A stretch of 64,000 bases of DNA from Rossellomorea orangium (GCF_019334305.1 NZ_JAHWGH010000001.1:62001-126000); one strand, 5' to 3'. Counted from the stretch's first letter, positions 1 through 9,463 are shown. Notes: generated by a model not told the origin, from the sequence alone. Program-made: numbers and translations.

Positions 1-1546
1 AGTACTCATATAATAATAAGTCACTTACTTCGCGAACCATTGTTCCGTAAAGAGACTTAGGATTCGTATCTACTAATACAGGAACTTTGATAAAAGTAAA
101 CGCCTTATAAACAATCTCTTTAAATGAATTAACCGGAAGATACAGTCCCCATGAGTTCTCCACTTCATTAGAAGATAATAGACCAAAAGAGTTGCCTATC
201 CTTTCAAGTTTCAGCTTAAGATTCATCATGTCCCTATTTCTTAAAGTATGGATAGGTTCCTCCCTATTATCTCTGTATAAAACTAAACCCTCATCATTTT
301 GCTCATAGTAAAAAGGTTCCTTAAAGATATCAAAAAGAATTTTCTCATTCTCAAATTCTTTAACATTTATAAAGGAAATGACATGTAGTTTTGATGAATC
401 CAATTCCAAACAGGCAAGGTTTTCATGATTCGTGACCAATAATAGATTACCGTCATTTATGAACGTAACGGTATCGACCATAATTGTTGTAATGGATAAT
501 TTTGTGATGTGATTGATAAGATGAATGGAATTTTCTGAAATAGCCGTATCCACTTGTTCTTTCATTTCAATCCCTTCCAACAATCCCTTTATGTACCCAG
601 TATTTTCAAAGTAATAAAATTCATTATCTTCGTGTACCTTTAGCGTAAACTGCTCCTTTACATTCTGCTTGGGCTGAATATAAAAATAATTTTCTCCTAT
701 TTTCAAAACAGTTTCCTTAGAGTCCTTATTAAAGTATTCTTCAACATCCTTTTTTTCTTTTGTTAAAAGGACCTTCAAATGATTGCGAAGGACAATCCTG
801 AATGAGGTATCGTCATCTAAAATATATACATCATAAGCAATATTTCTTGAGTCATTCAATTGACATTTTATAAAAGCTGCTGTGATACGTTCCTCATCAT
901 AAGCAATATTATAAATAGTCTCTCGATCGTTCATAATCGACAAGAATTCGAGCCTTTGCCGTTCATCCGGGACAAATAAATAGATACTATCTTGATAAAC
1001 ACCCATAAATTCAAGGTTGATATTAACCCGAATAATATGATTCTCTTCTTCAGAAATGTGCGCGATCTCCGCAATATCCAAAGTCATAAACTCCAAAGGC
1101 CTGTCGCTATTAATAATTTTAAAACATATTTCATGGTCCTTTATAAGAAACTCGGCAGAATATATGTTGCTTTCGTTTAAATCAGCAAAAAGAAAACAAT
1201 GCTGATTTTGATTGGGATCTAATTCAAAATGACTTGTACCAAATTGTTCAACTACTTCAAAATAGGTTTGTAAGTCCAAAGAAAAATCAAATTTGAAGTT
1301 CATTGTTTTCCCAACTAGATGTACCTTCTCATCTTCCAATTTCACACATATTTTTTTTGTTCTAGGAAAATAGTAAACTTTTTCCTCACTAAAGAATCCA
1401 CCTGTGTCATGCGCAATAATTCTACCCTGATTGGTCATGACAAGCGAATATACCCCAAAAGAAGATCCATTTTCAATCATAACCTCTGGAGCTTTCCCTT
1501 CAAATATCACGTATTCTCCATAATACAAATATTCTTCTATTCCCAT
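1..1546 (-). CDS. Unknown protein, C-terminal part beyond window
   Basis: An uninterrupted minus-strand reading frame runs from an ATG at 1546 to the left edge, giving at least 515 residues without a stop. A GGGTGAT-like ribosome site lies just upstream. The start reads MGIEEYLYYGEYVIFEGKAP. The protein is rich in acidic and aromatic residues, with no signal peptide, membrane segment or catalytic motif that I recognise. It alternates short beta-like stretches (VYYFPRTKKICVKLED, NHIIRVNINLEFMGVYQDS), which suggests a repetitive beta-rich fold, but that is inference. It stands alone, with a long gene-free stretch upstream. I cannot assign a function. The 3' end lies outside the window. Confidence 0.8.
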   Translation of the reverse strand, partial: MGIEEYLYYGEYVIFEGKAPEVMIENGSSFGVYSLVMTNQGRIIAHDTGGFFSEEKVYYFPRTKKICVKLEDEKVHLVGKTMNFKFDFSLDLQTYFEVVEQFGTSHFELDPNQNQHCFLFADLNESNIYSAEFLIKDHEICFKIINSDRPLEFMTLDIAEIAHISEEENHIIRVNINLEFMGVYQDSIYLFVPDERQRLEFLSIMNDRETIYNIAYDEERITAAFIKCQLNDSRNIAYDVYILDDDTSFRIVLRNHLKVLLTKEKKDVEEYFNKDSKETVLKIGENYFYIQPKQNVKEQFTLKVHEDNEFYYFENTGYIKGLLEGIEMKEQVDTAISENSIHLINHITKLSITTIMVDTVTFINDGNLLLVTNHENLACLELDSSKLHVISFINVKEFENEKILFDIFKEPFYYEQNDEGLVLYRDNREEPIHTLRNRDMMNLKLKLERIGNSFGLLSSNEVENSWGLYLPVNSFKEIVYKAFTFIKVPVLVDTNPKSLYGTMVREVSDLLLYEY

Positions 1547-2489
1547 CTGGCTATCACCCTTATGTGAAATTATTCATCGACAATATAATACCATATTATT
1601 CCACACTACGGTTCTTTTGATGTAGAAAAAATTCAATGTATACCAGGGATATTTTCAACCAAATCCCTTAATCTCATTTTATAAGTACATGGATAGAATA
1701 ATTTTGATCAACGAGAACTGCGTAGCAAGCTATGTTATCAATCAGTTGCCGGTAACACATTTTTCCATCAATAATCTAAATTCTATTGTTCCAATCAATA
1801 TAAGACAACTATCTCATGTTACACATTAAGTAACTCTATTTCTCTCAATTACCGTCTCAACTGTCCACAACAAATGGCTCTTAAGAGAGGTACTACTCAT
1901 GCGGACTTTTCTTTGGTGTAGGTTGGCCATTTTAAATATTTAAGTTTGCCGAAATCATTTTTCTCTAGTTAGAGAGTACATTGAAAAAAGATAAATGCAA
2001 ACCTTCCCTCGATTAACTAATTGAGATAGGTCAATCACCATTCTTTAATTAGAATTAAGCCATTTAATTATCGGCCCTGCAACCACCACGTAAATAAAAC
2101 TTGGGCACGAAACGAATACGAAAATGCTCCAACTTATATCCAGATCAGGAATAAAACAAACGATTGACATACTATAGAAAAAAACTAAGATTATTAACTT
2201 ACTGGCTGGGCTTCAGATAGCGGAATAGATCCGTCTCTATACTTGAACTTTTAAACATCATTTTTCTTTGAGTTTCCCAACTCTTCGAACCCTTGGCAAA
2301 TCGTCTATATTAAACTTGGATTTGATTACACATGCTGGGAGATATCTAAGATTTATCTGTACGGCAAATTAGACACGACACCATTTAACGATTGAAACAG
2401 ATATAATAATATTAAATTCCCAAATATGGTTGAATTGTAAAATTATTACTAGTAAAATGGTAAACTGGTACAATATTAGGAGGGGAATT
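1547..2489. other. Gene-free stretch
   Basis: About 940 bases of AT-rich sequence between the divergent unknown gene and the M23 peptidase. I see no convincing reading frame with a ribosome site, no tRNA and no strong hairpin. A TACAAT at 2469 lies too close to the peptidase ribosome site (2478-2485) to be its promoter. The stretch probably holds promoters for both flanking genes and decayed sequence. Confidence 0.5.
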
Positions 2490-4103
2490 ATGAAAAAAAA
2501 TATTTTTATTGTCACTTTTTTGTGTTTAGTGTTCTTTGTCATCAGTCCGACCATTAGTTTTGCAGCATCTGAATCTTCAGTAAAGATTAATTATAGTTTT
2601 AATACTTTTGATGAACCTAGTTTTAACTCTACAAAACTAAATAGTTACAACGCTACAACCGTAAATGTCTTAGAAAAACAGGGTGACTGGCTATTAATTG
2701 AGACCATAAACGGGAACGAATGGTTCTATAACGGGACTCTTTCCATAGATCACAATTTTGTTACATATGAACAACCAGAATTTACTTCTACCGAGGTGAA
2801 TACCTTTTCGGGTGGGAAAACAGTTAATATCGTGAATAAAAATGGACCGAATTGGTATCAAATTTATACAAGTGACGGTAATAAGTGGGTGTACTATGAT
2901 TCAAGCTTAGGAGATATCCAAATAGATCATTCATTTTATATATTTGATAGACCAACCTTTTCTTCATCAAAAGTAAGTGATAGTTCTGGGAAAATTGCCT
3001 ATTACGGCGCAACCTCAGCTAAAGCTGTAGCTAAAAGTGGAGATTGGTATCAAATCATTACAGATAAAGGAAATAAGTGGGTGTACACAGGAGAACTTAA
3101 TATTGATCATAGTTTCACTATTTATGAGAATGCATCATTTAGCTCACCGGAAATCGCCTCTTACACAAAGGCAAACGTGCATATAGTTGATAAAAAAGAG
3201 GATTACTGGTATTTAATACACACAGACAAAGGTAATAAATGGGTGTACCATGATCCAACACTTGGATCTATAACGATACCCCATGATTTTTATATTTTTA
3301 ATAGCCCCTCATTCACTTCTGGTAAAGTGACGGATGCCGGTGGGAAAATTGCTTATTACGGTAAAGGTACTGGCGTTCGAGTTGTAGCAAAATACAGCAA
3401 TTGGTATCAAATTCATACCGACAAGGGGAACAAATGGTATTATAACGGGACAATCAATATAGATCATAATTTCACCACCTATGAAGCAGCATCTTTTTCA
3501 TCAAATTCAATCTCAACCTATTCTCCTACAAACAATGTTAAAGTTGTTGACATAAAAGGCGACTGGTATCAAATTTATACCAATAGCACCATAAATAACG
3601 GAAATAACTGGGTTTATTTAGGGTCTGAAGGTTTCTCACTCATATGGCCACTACAATACCCTAGAGTATCGTATGACTTTATGGATCCAAGCTATCCTGA
3701 TCATAAGGGTGTAGATATGGTTGAAGAATATGGAAGTAACGTTTATGCAGCAGAATCCGGAACTGTTATTAAAGTATATAATTCATGCCCTAATTATAGA
3801 GTAGAAAAATGTGGAGGTGGGTTTGGAAATCATATTATCATTGATCATGGCAACAACCTTTATACAATTTATGCCCACTTAGATTCCAACACAAAAGGAC
3901 TATATGGGATGAGTGTTCAAAAGGGACAAGTAATTGGTTATCAAGGAAACAGTGGGGATACAACTGCAACTCACCTACACTTTCAAGTGAAACAAGGGGA
4001 AAGTTATAGCACAGCCATTACAGTTGATCCTGATCTTTACCTTCCTGGTCAAAATATTTATAGAGGCTATATGCCAATAACAAGTAATTGGTGGAATTAT
4101 TAA
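2490..4103 (+). CDS. Secreted M23 metallopeptidase with SH3-like repeats
   Basis: 537 residues from the ATG at 2490, chosen because AGGAGGGG at 2478-2485 precedes it. The N-terminus is a clear signal peptide (MKKNIFIVTFLCLVF to SFAAS). Residues about 30-390 hold six or so repeats of roughly 55-60 residues, each with a start like IDHSFTIYE.ASFSS and an end like WYQIHTDKGNKWVY, resembling bacterial SH3 wall-binding modules. The C-terminal domain is M23 (LytM/NlpD type): HKGVDM supplies the first His and Asp, YAHLD and HLHFQV the remaining active-site His residues. It likely acts outside the cell on peptidoglycan cross-bridges. It is a single gene ending in a hairpin terminator. Confidence 0.9.
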   Translation: MKKNIFIVTFLCLVFFVISPTISFAASESSVKINYSFNTFDEPSFNSTKLNSYNATTVNVLEKQGDWLLIETINGNEWFYNGTLSIDHNFVTYEQPEFTSTEVNTFSGGKTVNIVNKNGPNWYQIYTSDGNKWVYYDSSLGDIQIDHSFYIFDRPTFSSSKVSDSSGKIAYYGATSAKAVAKSGDWYQIITDKGNKWVYTGELNIDHSFTIYENASFSSPEIASYTKANVHIVDKKEDYWYLIHTDKGNKWVYHDPTLGSITIPHDFYIFNSPSFTSGKVTDAGGKIAYYGKGTGVRVVAKYSNWYQIHTDKGNKWYYNGTINIDHNFTTYEAASFSSNSISTYSPTNNVKVVDIKGDWYQIYTNSTINNGNNWVYLGSEGFSLIWPLQYPRVSYDFMDPSYPDHKGVDMVEEYGSNVYAAESGTVIKVYNSCPNYRVEKCGGGFGNHIIIDHGNNLYTIYAHLDSNTKGLYGMSVQKGQVIGYQGNSGDTTATHLHFQVKQGESYSTAITVDPDLYLPGQNIYRGYMPITSNWWNY

Positions 4104-4112
4104 TCTATCTTT

Positions 4113-4148
4113 AGAACAAAGGCAACCAGAATAGGTTGCCTTTGTTCT
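4113..4148 (+). terminator. Terminator after M23 peptidase
   Basis: Perfect 15-bp inverted repeat (AGAACAAAGGCAACC / GGTTGCCTTTGTTCT) with a 6-base loop. The GC core GGCAACC/GGTTGCC is followed by TTTGTTCT, so it fits a Rho-independent terminator for the upstream plus-strand gene. Confidence 0.8.
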
Positions 4149-4258
4149 AAAAAAATATACGGAATTCATTTATACGCCGATTCTTTCACTAATAACCCAC
4201 AAATTATCCGTCTAGAATCCTATACAGAAATTCGTTGGGTTATTTTAACAATATTTGC

Positions 4259-5023
4259 TTATATCGTAACAACTTTAGAGAAATATTCCATACCTTCTTC
4301 TAAGTAGTCGAAGTAGGAATCTCTTAAAGTATTATTTCTGCTAACTTGACTCATATGAACAAGAGGTATTACATGTACTTTTCTGTTTTCATTTTTTTCT
4401 TCTACTCCTATTTCTGTTCTGAATACATAACCATGAACTTGAGCTACCTTCTTACTCTCAACTTTAGACACTTGGATTTGTTTTAGATCGTACACAGAAT
4501 TAAAGGCTTCCCAACTTCTAGTACTAAAAACAAAAAGAAGCTTTAAATTTTCCAGAGCAAGAATCTCCCTTTTCAAATATTTCCCCATACAATATTTAAA
4601 GTGTTTATGAGAAAAGTCTTTAGTTTCTCCTCGGCATTTTAATCCATCAGTGAAATACACATCTTTGAAAACTTGACCAGAATCAACATACATCTTTAAA
4701 TCTTGAACATTTTGAATTTGACTACGTATAAGGTTATTTTTATATAAAAGGGAAAAGAATCTTAAGAAAAACTGTTGGTTACCATTACTCGTACTAACTA
4801 TCCACTTTTTTAATTCGCCTGAGTGGTAAGCTGCTTTTTCAGCATTATTCATACCTCTTAAAGATTTATTTTCTGCCTCTTTAATATCCTCAGGTGGTGT
4901 CCCTGGATTTTGCAATACTACTGCTATCTGAGGAATTTGCTGTTGTTCATATATAATTCGATCACAACTTTTTTTATGATTACAATCCGTACAATCATAA
5001 ACATCTTCTATTATTTCCCTCAT
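4259..5023 (-). CDS. Fe-S uracil-DNA-glycosylase-like protein
   Basis: 254 residues, with a GGAGAGGAG ribosome site before the ATG. The fold signature is that of the UDG superfamily with an iron-sulfur cluster (families 4/5, UdgX-like). Cys11 and Cys14 (DCTDC) plus Cys130 and Cys145 (LKCRG...KYC) give the two-near, two-far spacing of the 4Fe-4S ligands. IAVVLQNPGTPPED at about 33-46 replaces the family GEAPG.xED loop. YFTDGLKC matches the N-V-K-C strand, and VIPLVHMSQVSR near the C-terminus replaces the usual HPS motif. The altered loop (QNPG for GEAPG) makes its substrate uncertain. The next gene upstream (5131-5835) is on the same strand about 107 bases away, so the two probably form a unit. 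A role in DNA repair or in attack on modified phage DNA is inference. Confidence 0.7.
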   Translation of the reverse strand: MREIIEDVYDCTDCNHKKSCDRIIYEQQQIPQIAVVLQNPGTPPEDIKEAENKSLRGMNNAEKAAYHSGELKKWIVSTSNGNQQFFLRFFSLLYKNNLIRSQIQNVQDLKMYVDSGQVFKDVYFTDGLKCRGETKDFSHKHFKYCMGKYLKREILALENLKLLFVFSTRSWEAFNSVYDLKQIQVSKVESKKVAQVHGYVFRTEIGVEEKNENRKVHVIPLVHMSQVSRNNTLRDSYFDYLEEGMEYFSKVVTI

Positions 5024-5130
5024 AATTTCTCCTCTCCATTAAACTTATAACTCATCCATTCAAAGTATATTATTCAAGGAAAGCTCTCCATAACAAATGG
5101 GCCTGATTAAAAAGGAAGTTACTACTTAAT

Positions 5131-5835
5131 CTAAAGAACATCATCAATAGGTTTATTACCTAAAACATGATCTAAAGCTGCAAGTTGAAACCGATATCTA
5201 CCAAGATGATGATGACCATCATACCTCATATCTTCAGTTATCAATATATTTTTAATTAGTGCAAAGAAAGCCGCTACCGGAAGTTTATGATCCTCAAATC
5301 TACCTCTTACCATTCCAGCATATGCTTTTACATTTGGACCATATGACATATCGGTAAAATGACTATTTAGTAGTTCCTGTACACTAAAGTCAGTTCTTGT
5401 ACTTAACATATTATTTATCTCTTTAAAAATAGTCATGTATTCTTTCCCTGCATGACTGCAAAGATATTTTAAATCCTGAATTATTTCTTTATTCGTAGGG
5501 GTCCAAACTCTCATATCATTATTCTCAACATAAATTAATGAAACTCTTGTCTGGGGTCTATCTTTAGGTTTAGTCGAGCTTGGATTATCCGTCCCAATTT
5601 GGCGAGTGACTAAAAAGCTAGGGTAGCTTTGATTTTCGATAACATTTTTAGATACAACTACCTCTTCAATAATTTCATGTAAATTATTATGAGTGAATTC
5701 CCTATTGCTATCTACTTCCTTTATGTATTGTCCTTGATAGTTTAAGCAAGGCACAACCTTACCATTATAAAAACCGGTTTGGATATTATCCGTAATTTTC
5801 CTATCTAACTTTATCGAATCTCCTATCAATATCAT
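5131..5835 (-). CDS. Unknown partner of UDG-like protein
   Basis: 234 residues. I chose the ATG at 5835 because AAAGGAG lies 9 bases upstream. The in-frame GTG at 5844 abuts that site and is too close. Start MILIGDSIKLDRKITDNIQT. No membrane segment. Visible stretches are FLVTRQIGTDN, RVSLIYVENNDMRVW, and a histidine-rich GHHHLGRYRFQLAALDHVLG near the C-terminus. I do not recognise the family. It is cotranscribed with, and upstream of, the UDG-like gene. The AT-rich cassette is flanked by gene-free sequence and a transposase, which suggests an accessory import, possibly a defence module. Confidence 0.75.
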   Translation of the reverse strand: MILIGDSIKLDRKITDNIQTGFYNGKVVPCLNYQGQYIKEVDSNREFTHNNLHEIIEEVVVSKNVIENQSYPSFLVTRQIGTDNPSSTKPKDRPQTRVSLIYVENNDMRVWTPTNKEIIQDLKYLCSHAGKEYMTIFKEINNMLSTRTDFSVQELLNSHFTDMSYGPNVKAYAGMVRGRFEDHKLPVAAFFALIKNILITEDMRYDGHHHLGRYRFQLAALDHVLGNKPIDDVL

Positions 5836-6296
5836 ACAGATCACTCCTTTTTACCTCTAATCTACTTTTCATACTATGAATACTGATGCAAAAGTAGAAC
5901 TAAAATCTATCAACAAAAAAATCATAAACCCAATAGGCAGCAAAAAATCCCCTCCTTATAGAAAATTTCACCATTACTTTCATGTGAATTTATTAAATTT
6001 ATAAAAAATATATTCATATATGGGGGAAACTGTTAATCAAACCCAAATGCCCACACTTCCATGGAAAAAAATATTCCTCCAAAACTTTAACGCACTGACG
6101 CTGCACACTATAGATGGGTGGAGATCTCATTCCAGTGGTCAATTTATAGATGAAAATTTTATATGTTTGAATAAGTGTGGAATTAGCAATTCCGCTATAT
6201 GGTATATTATTACATATAAGTATGTTGTTTTATTGGGAGGGATACAAATAAAAAAAATAATATCATTATCTGCATTATGCTGAAACGTGCTGAAAC
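5836..6296. other. Gene-free stretch with decayed repeat copy
   Basis: AT-rich, with no supported gene. The stretch around 6081-6120 (TTTAACGCACTGACGCTGCACACT) resembles one at 10280-10305 (TTTAACACGCTAACGCTGTGCACT). Both lie beside REP-like copies, so this is probably an old repeat. A reading frame at 6020-6283 has no ribosome site and shows no protein-like pattern. Confidence 0.4.
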
Positions 6297-6351
6297 GGGG
6301 ACGGTTCCCACTCTACTTTTTCATGCTCTAGAGTAGGGTGGGAACCGTCCC
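6297..6351. repeat. REPIN-like inverted pair, GGGACGGTTCC family
   Basis: Arm 6298-6316 (GGGACGGTTCCCACTCTAC) pairs with 6333-6351 (GTAGGGTGGGAACCGTCCC), with one mismatch across 19 bases. It lies about 130 bases beyond the 3' end of RAYT-1, the position expected of the repeats a RAYT mobilises. Confidence 0.75.
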
Positions 6352-6373
6352 TGATTAACCTGAAATGACAAAA

Positions 6374-6406
6374 AAGGAAGCATGAGAACCGTCCCCTTGC
6401 TTCCCC
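6374..6406. repeat. Second REP copy, GGGACGGTTC family
   Basis: GAACCGTCCCC at 6386-6396 sits within a hairpin whose outer arms are GGAAGCA and TGCTTCC. It has the same core as the inverted pair immediately to its left and is adjacent to RAYT-1. Confidence 0.65.
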
Positions 6407-6483
6407 TACCAGCAATCAAAACCCTCTTCTATTTGCAGTGAAAGGGGAACGGACAGCGTACCCAGTTTAATCCCGCCCCCTCT

Positions 6484-7269
6484 CTACCCCTTCACCCTAT
6501 ACAAAAAATAAACCGCCACTCCCAAAATCCTCGCAGCCTGCAACTGAGACACCCCTTCAATTTTCTTTACCTTCCTCAACACCCCATCCCTCTCCTTCTT
6601 CGGCAAACTTTTCAATTGAGGAATTTCCAATGAGCCAAGGCACTTCCTAATTTCCTCGCGAGCTTCGTCATCCGATAGCCTCCTACTCGAATCACCATAG
6701 TCCTCCAGGCAATCGTCTTGATTAGTCCGCTCATTAAATTCTTTAAACCTCTGTATGGCAAGTGATCGACCGGAAGAGAACATAGTTAAAATGAAAAGGG
6801 AATCAAGAAGAGATGAGGGATAAACAGGTTCATCGTAATACCCACGGCAGCTGCTCCACTGCCAGTGGTGGGGTTTAGACACAATGCCTGCTTTAATGGG
6901 GTTCTGGTGGATGTATCTGGTCACGGTGAGGAGGTAGTTCACGTTTTCAACATTCTCGCTTTTGAACCGGTCTTGGAATAGATGGCCGTTGGTCTTGTAC
7001 TTCCAGTTATAATAATTCGCATATGTCACGCCGATCCTTTTCATGGCGACAGATATGCTTTCATGAGCTTCTTTAAGCAGAAGGTGGACATGATTCCCCA
7101 TCAGGCACCAGGCATAAACCGTCAGCCCAGATTTTTGTTTCACCTTCTGCAGAGTTTCAAGAAATGTAAGGCGGTCGTCGTCATCGTGGAAGATTTCCTG
7201 CCGGTTCGCGCCTCTGACAATGACGTGATATACTCCGCTCTTGCTCTTTTCTCTGGCTTTCCGAGCCAC
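6484..7269 (-). CDS. REP-associated tyrosine transposase (RAYT-1)
   Basis: 261 residues from a GTG at 7269, chosen because GGAGGTGG lies 6-7 bases upstream and the resulting start (MARKAREKSKSG) is typical of the family. An upstream ATG at 7284 overlaps that ribosome site. Y1 transposase (IS200/TnpA-like HUH) domain: GVYHVIVRGANRQEIFHDDDD, the HUH motif in MGNHVHLLLKE, and a tyrosine region YANYYNWKYKTNGHLFQDRF. RYIHQNPIKAGIV and WSSCRGYY are further RAYT signatures. The C-terminal 60 residues look like a helix-turn-helix (GVSQLQAARILGVAVYFLYRVKG). It starts 29 bases after the yifB stop, so it may be read from the yifB transcript. REP copies at 6297-6396 lie just past its 3' end. It has no terminal repeats of its own, as expected for a domesticated single-copy RAYT. 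Confidence 0.9.
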   Translation of the reverse strand: MARKAREKSKSGVYHVIVRGANRQEIFHDDDDRLTFLETLQKVKQKSGLTVYAWCLMGNHVHLLLKEAHESISVAMKRIGVTYANYYNWKYKTNGHLFQDRFKSENVENVNYLLTVTRYIHQNPIKAGIVSKPHHWQWSSCRGYYDEPVYPSSLLDSLFILTMFSSGRSLAIQRFKEFNERTNQDDCLEDYGDSSRRLSDDEAREEIRKCLGSLEIPQLKSLPKKERDGVLRKVKKIEGVSQLQAARILGVAVYFLYRVKG

Positions 7270-7298
7270 TTTCTCCACCTCCATTTCTTTTCATAGGA

Positions 7299-8843
7299 TT
7301 AGTCATACACCGCCCCTTGCTTCTCTCCTGTCATCAAAGCGGTGGAAAATGAAGGAAGCCTACGCAACAACAGAGCTTCGTTAATCGAAGCATCGGTAAT
7401 GGACTCCTCTCCCTGTAAGTCAGAAATCGTCCTTGCCAGCCGGATGATCTTGATCTGCACCCGGTTGCTGAGGCCTTGGGTGATCGATAACTGCTGTAGT
7501 TCACTCTGTTGGCCGGGAGTTAGCGAACTATTCCTGATCAACTCTTCGAACGGAACACTTCCGTTGCAAATCTCCCTTCCGTAACGAACATATTGCCTTT
7601 CCCTGGCCGAGCTTACCCGCTTCATTATGTCTTCAGATGATTCGATCTTGGTGAAATCATGATCTTTCATATTCACTGCCTCCAGGGAAAGCAACAGATC
7701 CATCCGGTCCAGAATAGGGCCGGACACCCTTCCTTTATAGGCTTTTATCTGTTTATCCGAACAGGTACAGTATTGATTCTTGGAACCGTAATAGCCGCAT
7801 GGACAAGGGTTCATGGCTGCAATGAAGATGAATTTGGCCGGGTAAGTCACGGTGGAGTGGGCCCTAGAGATGGTGACCGTTTCATTCTCGAGGGGCTGTC
7901 GTAACATATCGAGGGTTTTCTTTGAGAATTCTCCGAGTTCATCCAGAAACAGCACCCCTCGGTGAGCAAGGGACACTTCGCCTGGCTTGGGGTTTGACCC
8001 GCCTCCGATGATGGATACGGCTGATGCGGAATGATGAGGGTGACGGTAAGGGGGAAGGGTGATGGAGCTATAAGGGGCACCGGCTAATTGGTACAGGCTG
8101 ATCTTCTCGAGCTGGGCTTCTTTCGACAACAGCGGCAGAATCGAAGGAAACGTTTCCGCCAACAGGCTCTTCCCACATCCCGGAGGACCATCCATTAACA
8201 CGAAATGCTCCCCGCTAGCGGCAATCTCGAGTGCCCGCTTCGCAAATTCATGTCCGATGATCTGGTCAAAATTTCTTCCGATCACAGGTTGTTCTTCTGT
8301 ATTCTCAGTGTGCTGCGTAAATGGAAGCAGCAGCTGCCCCGACAGGACATCCATTACATCACGGATCGTCTCGATGTAGACCAATTCCAAGCCGGGGATC
8401 TCGATGGACGGTATGGACGGATCAAACGGAAGATAAAGCGTCCGGAGATTCAGCTTCTTAGCCGCAAGAATCGCCGCAATCATCCCCTCCACGGGAAGCA
8501 CCGTCCCATCCAGCGAAAGCGCCCCGATAAACCCTGCATCACCCGGTATCTCCTCCTTCAGGAACCCCCCGCTCTTTAATACACCGATTGCAATCGCCAA
8601 GTCAAACAACGGTCCGTTCTTCTTCTGCTCCGCAGGTGATAGATTGATGACCACTTTCATATCCACCAATGGAAATCCCAAACTCCGCAAAGCTGCCGAT
8701 ACCCGCTCCCTCGACTCCTTCACCGAAGCATCCGGAAGCCCTACCACCACAATCGACTCCATCCCCTCCATCACTTGGACCTGTACCTGCACACGGTAAC
8801 CTTCCAAGCCTTTTAATCCAATGCTTGTTACACTGCAAGACAT
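7299..8843 (-). CDS. YifB/ComM-family Mg-chelatase-like AAA ATPase
   Basis: 514 residues from the ATG at 8843, chosen because GGAGGA lies about 9 bases upstream. A longer frame to 8891 lacks a site. The N-terminal domain is Lon-protease-like ChlI (MSCSVTSIGLKGLEGYRVQV, SLGFPLVDMKVVINLSPAEQ). The AAA core has Walker A GPPGCGKS near residue 220, Walker B GVLFLDELGEF, and sensor region MNPCPCGYYGS. The four-cysteine CPCGYYG...YCTC stretch and the DRMDLLL motif are standard for YifB. The gamma-proteobacterial homologue ComM is a hexameric branch-migration helicase that extends recombination of incoming DNA. The role in bacilli is less clear. RAYT-1 follows 29 bases downstream. Confidence 0.92.
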   Translation of the reverse strand: MSCSVTSIGLKGLEGYRVQVQVQVMEGMESIVVVGLPDASVKESRERVSAALRSLGFPLVDMKVVINLSPAEQKKNGPLFDLAIAIGVLKSGGFLKEEIPGDAGFIGALSLDGTVLPVEGMIAAILAAKKLNLRTLYLPFDPSIPSIEIPGLELVYIETIRDVMDVLSGQLLLPFTQHTENTEEQPVIGRNFDQIIGHEFAKRALEIAASGEHFVLMDGPPGCGKSLLAETFPSILPLLSKEAQLEKISLYQLAGAPYSSITLPPYRHPHHSASAVSIIGGGSNPKPGEVSLAHRGVLFLDELGEFSKKTLDMLRQPLENETVTISRAHSTVTYPAKFIFIAAMNPCPCGYYGSKNQYCTCSDKQIKAYKGRVSGPILDRMDLLLSLEAVNMKDHDFTKIESSEDIMKRVSSARERQYVRYGREICNGSVPFEELIRNSSLTPGQQSELQQLSITQGLSNRVQIKIIRLARTISDLQGEESITDASINEALLLRRLPSFSTALMTGEKQGAVYD

Positions 8844-9144
8844 ATAGACAGTCCTCCGTTTCAATATGTATTTATTTATAGGGATGCTCATGAGAAAGAA
8901 AACATTGGATGAAGAAAAGAAATCCGTACGTTGTTACAGGGGAAAGTATGGCTGTTCGTTTAGTATAAAGGTGGGTATTGTCAGGAGTTGAGTGCCGTAC
9001 AGTTTAGAACATGGAAAGAAAATGAATAAGAACGGAGTAATTGAAAGAACAACAAAGGAGATGGTAGAACGAAAAGTAGTGGACACAGCTTAATTTACCA
9101 TATAATTTTAAATATTACAATTATTTACTCACACCTACTCATAG

Positions 9145-9186
9145 ACAGTTGATCCGCCTTTCACCCACAATAGGCGGATCAACTGT
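9145..9186. repeat. Perfect 15-bp inverted repeat
   Basis: ACAGTTGATCCGCCT (9145-9159) pairs with AGGCGGATCAACTGT (9172-9186) around a 12-base loop. It lies between two divergent genes and lacks a T-tract on either side, so it is not an obvious terminator. A leftover of a mobile element or a terminator of a lost gene are both possible. Confidence 0.6.
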
Positions 9187-9232
9187 ACGTAACCCTTTAC
9201 TACTAAGAGATGCAATACTCAAGTGAAAAAAG

Positions 9233-9258
9233 GTCAATTTGGAATCGTCTCTTTTGAC
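9233..9258. repeat. Decayed GTCAAATTGGAACCGTCCCC-type repeat
   Basis: GTCAATTTGGAATCGTCTCTTTTGAC closely resembles the copy at 10240-10266. The flanking GTCAA/TTGAC arms are kept, while the ACCGTCCC core has changed to ATCGTCTC. Confidence 0.55.
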
Positions 9259-9463
9259 TCCTTTTGGCCTGGTGCCTGCCCCACCCCTCCTTTATAACAA
9301 TTAATAGACATAAAAGAAAGAAGTTTTTGGTAATATGTAGTATATTAGAACAGTATAAATAAAGGTATGTTCCATGATTATATTGCATACCATTTCTGGG
9401 CGTTTTCTATTAGGCTTAAAAGTTTTTGAGAATTGTTTATCTTATAATTTGTGAGGTTAAGAT

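Larger units (their letters stand above)
8844..9463. other. Divergent intergenic region with repeats
   Basis: 620 bases between yifB and a plus-strand membrane-protein gene. No gene is supported. It holds the 15-bp inverted repeat at 9145-9186, a decayed REP at 9233-9258 and a GGTGCCTGCCCCACC remnant at 9271-9285. Promoters for both flanking genes should lie here. Confidence 0.5.

Noticed and set aside
2435-2474. TTGTAA/TACAAT as promoter of the M23 gene
   Set aside because: Spacing between the boxes is 28 bases, and the second box would start transcription inside the ribosome site.
6020-6283. An 87-codon plus-strand reading frame
   Set aside because: No ribosome site, an improbable amino-acid pattern, and it runs through a decayed repeat.
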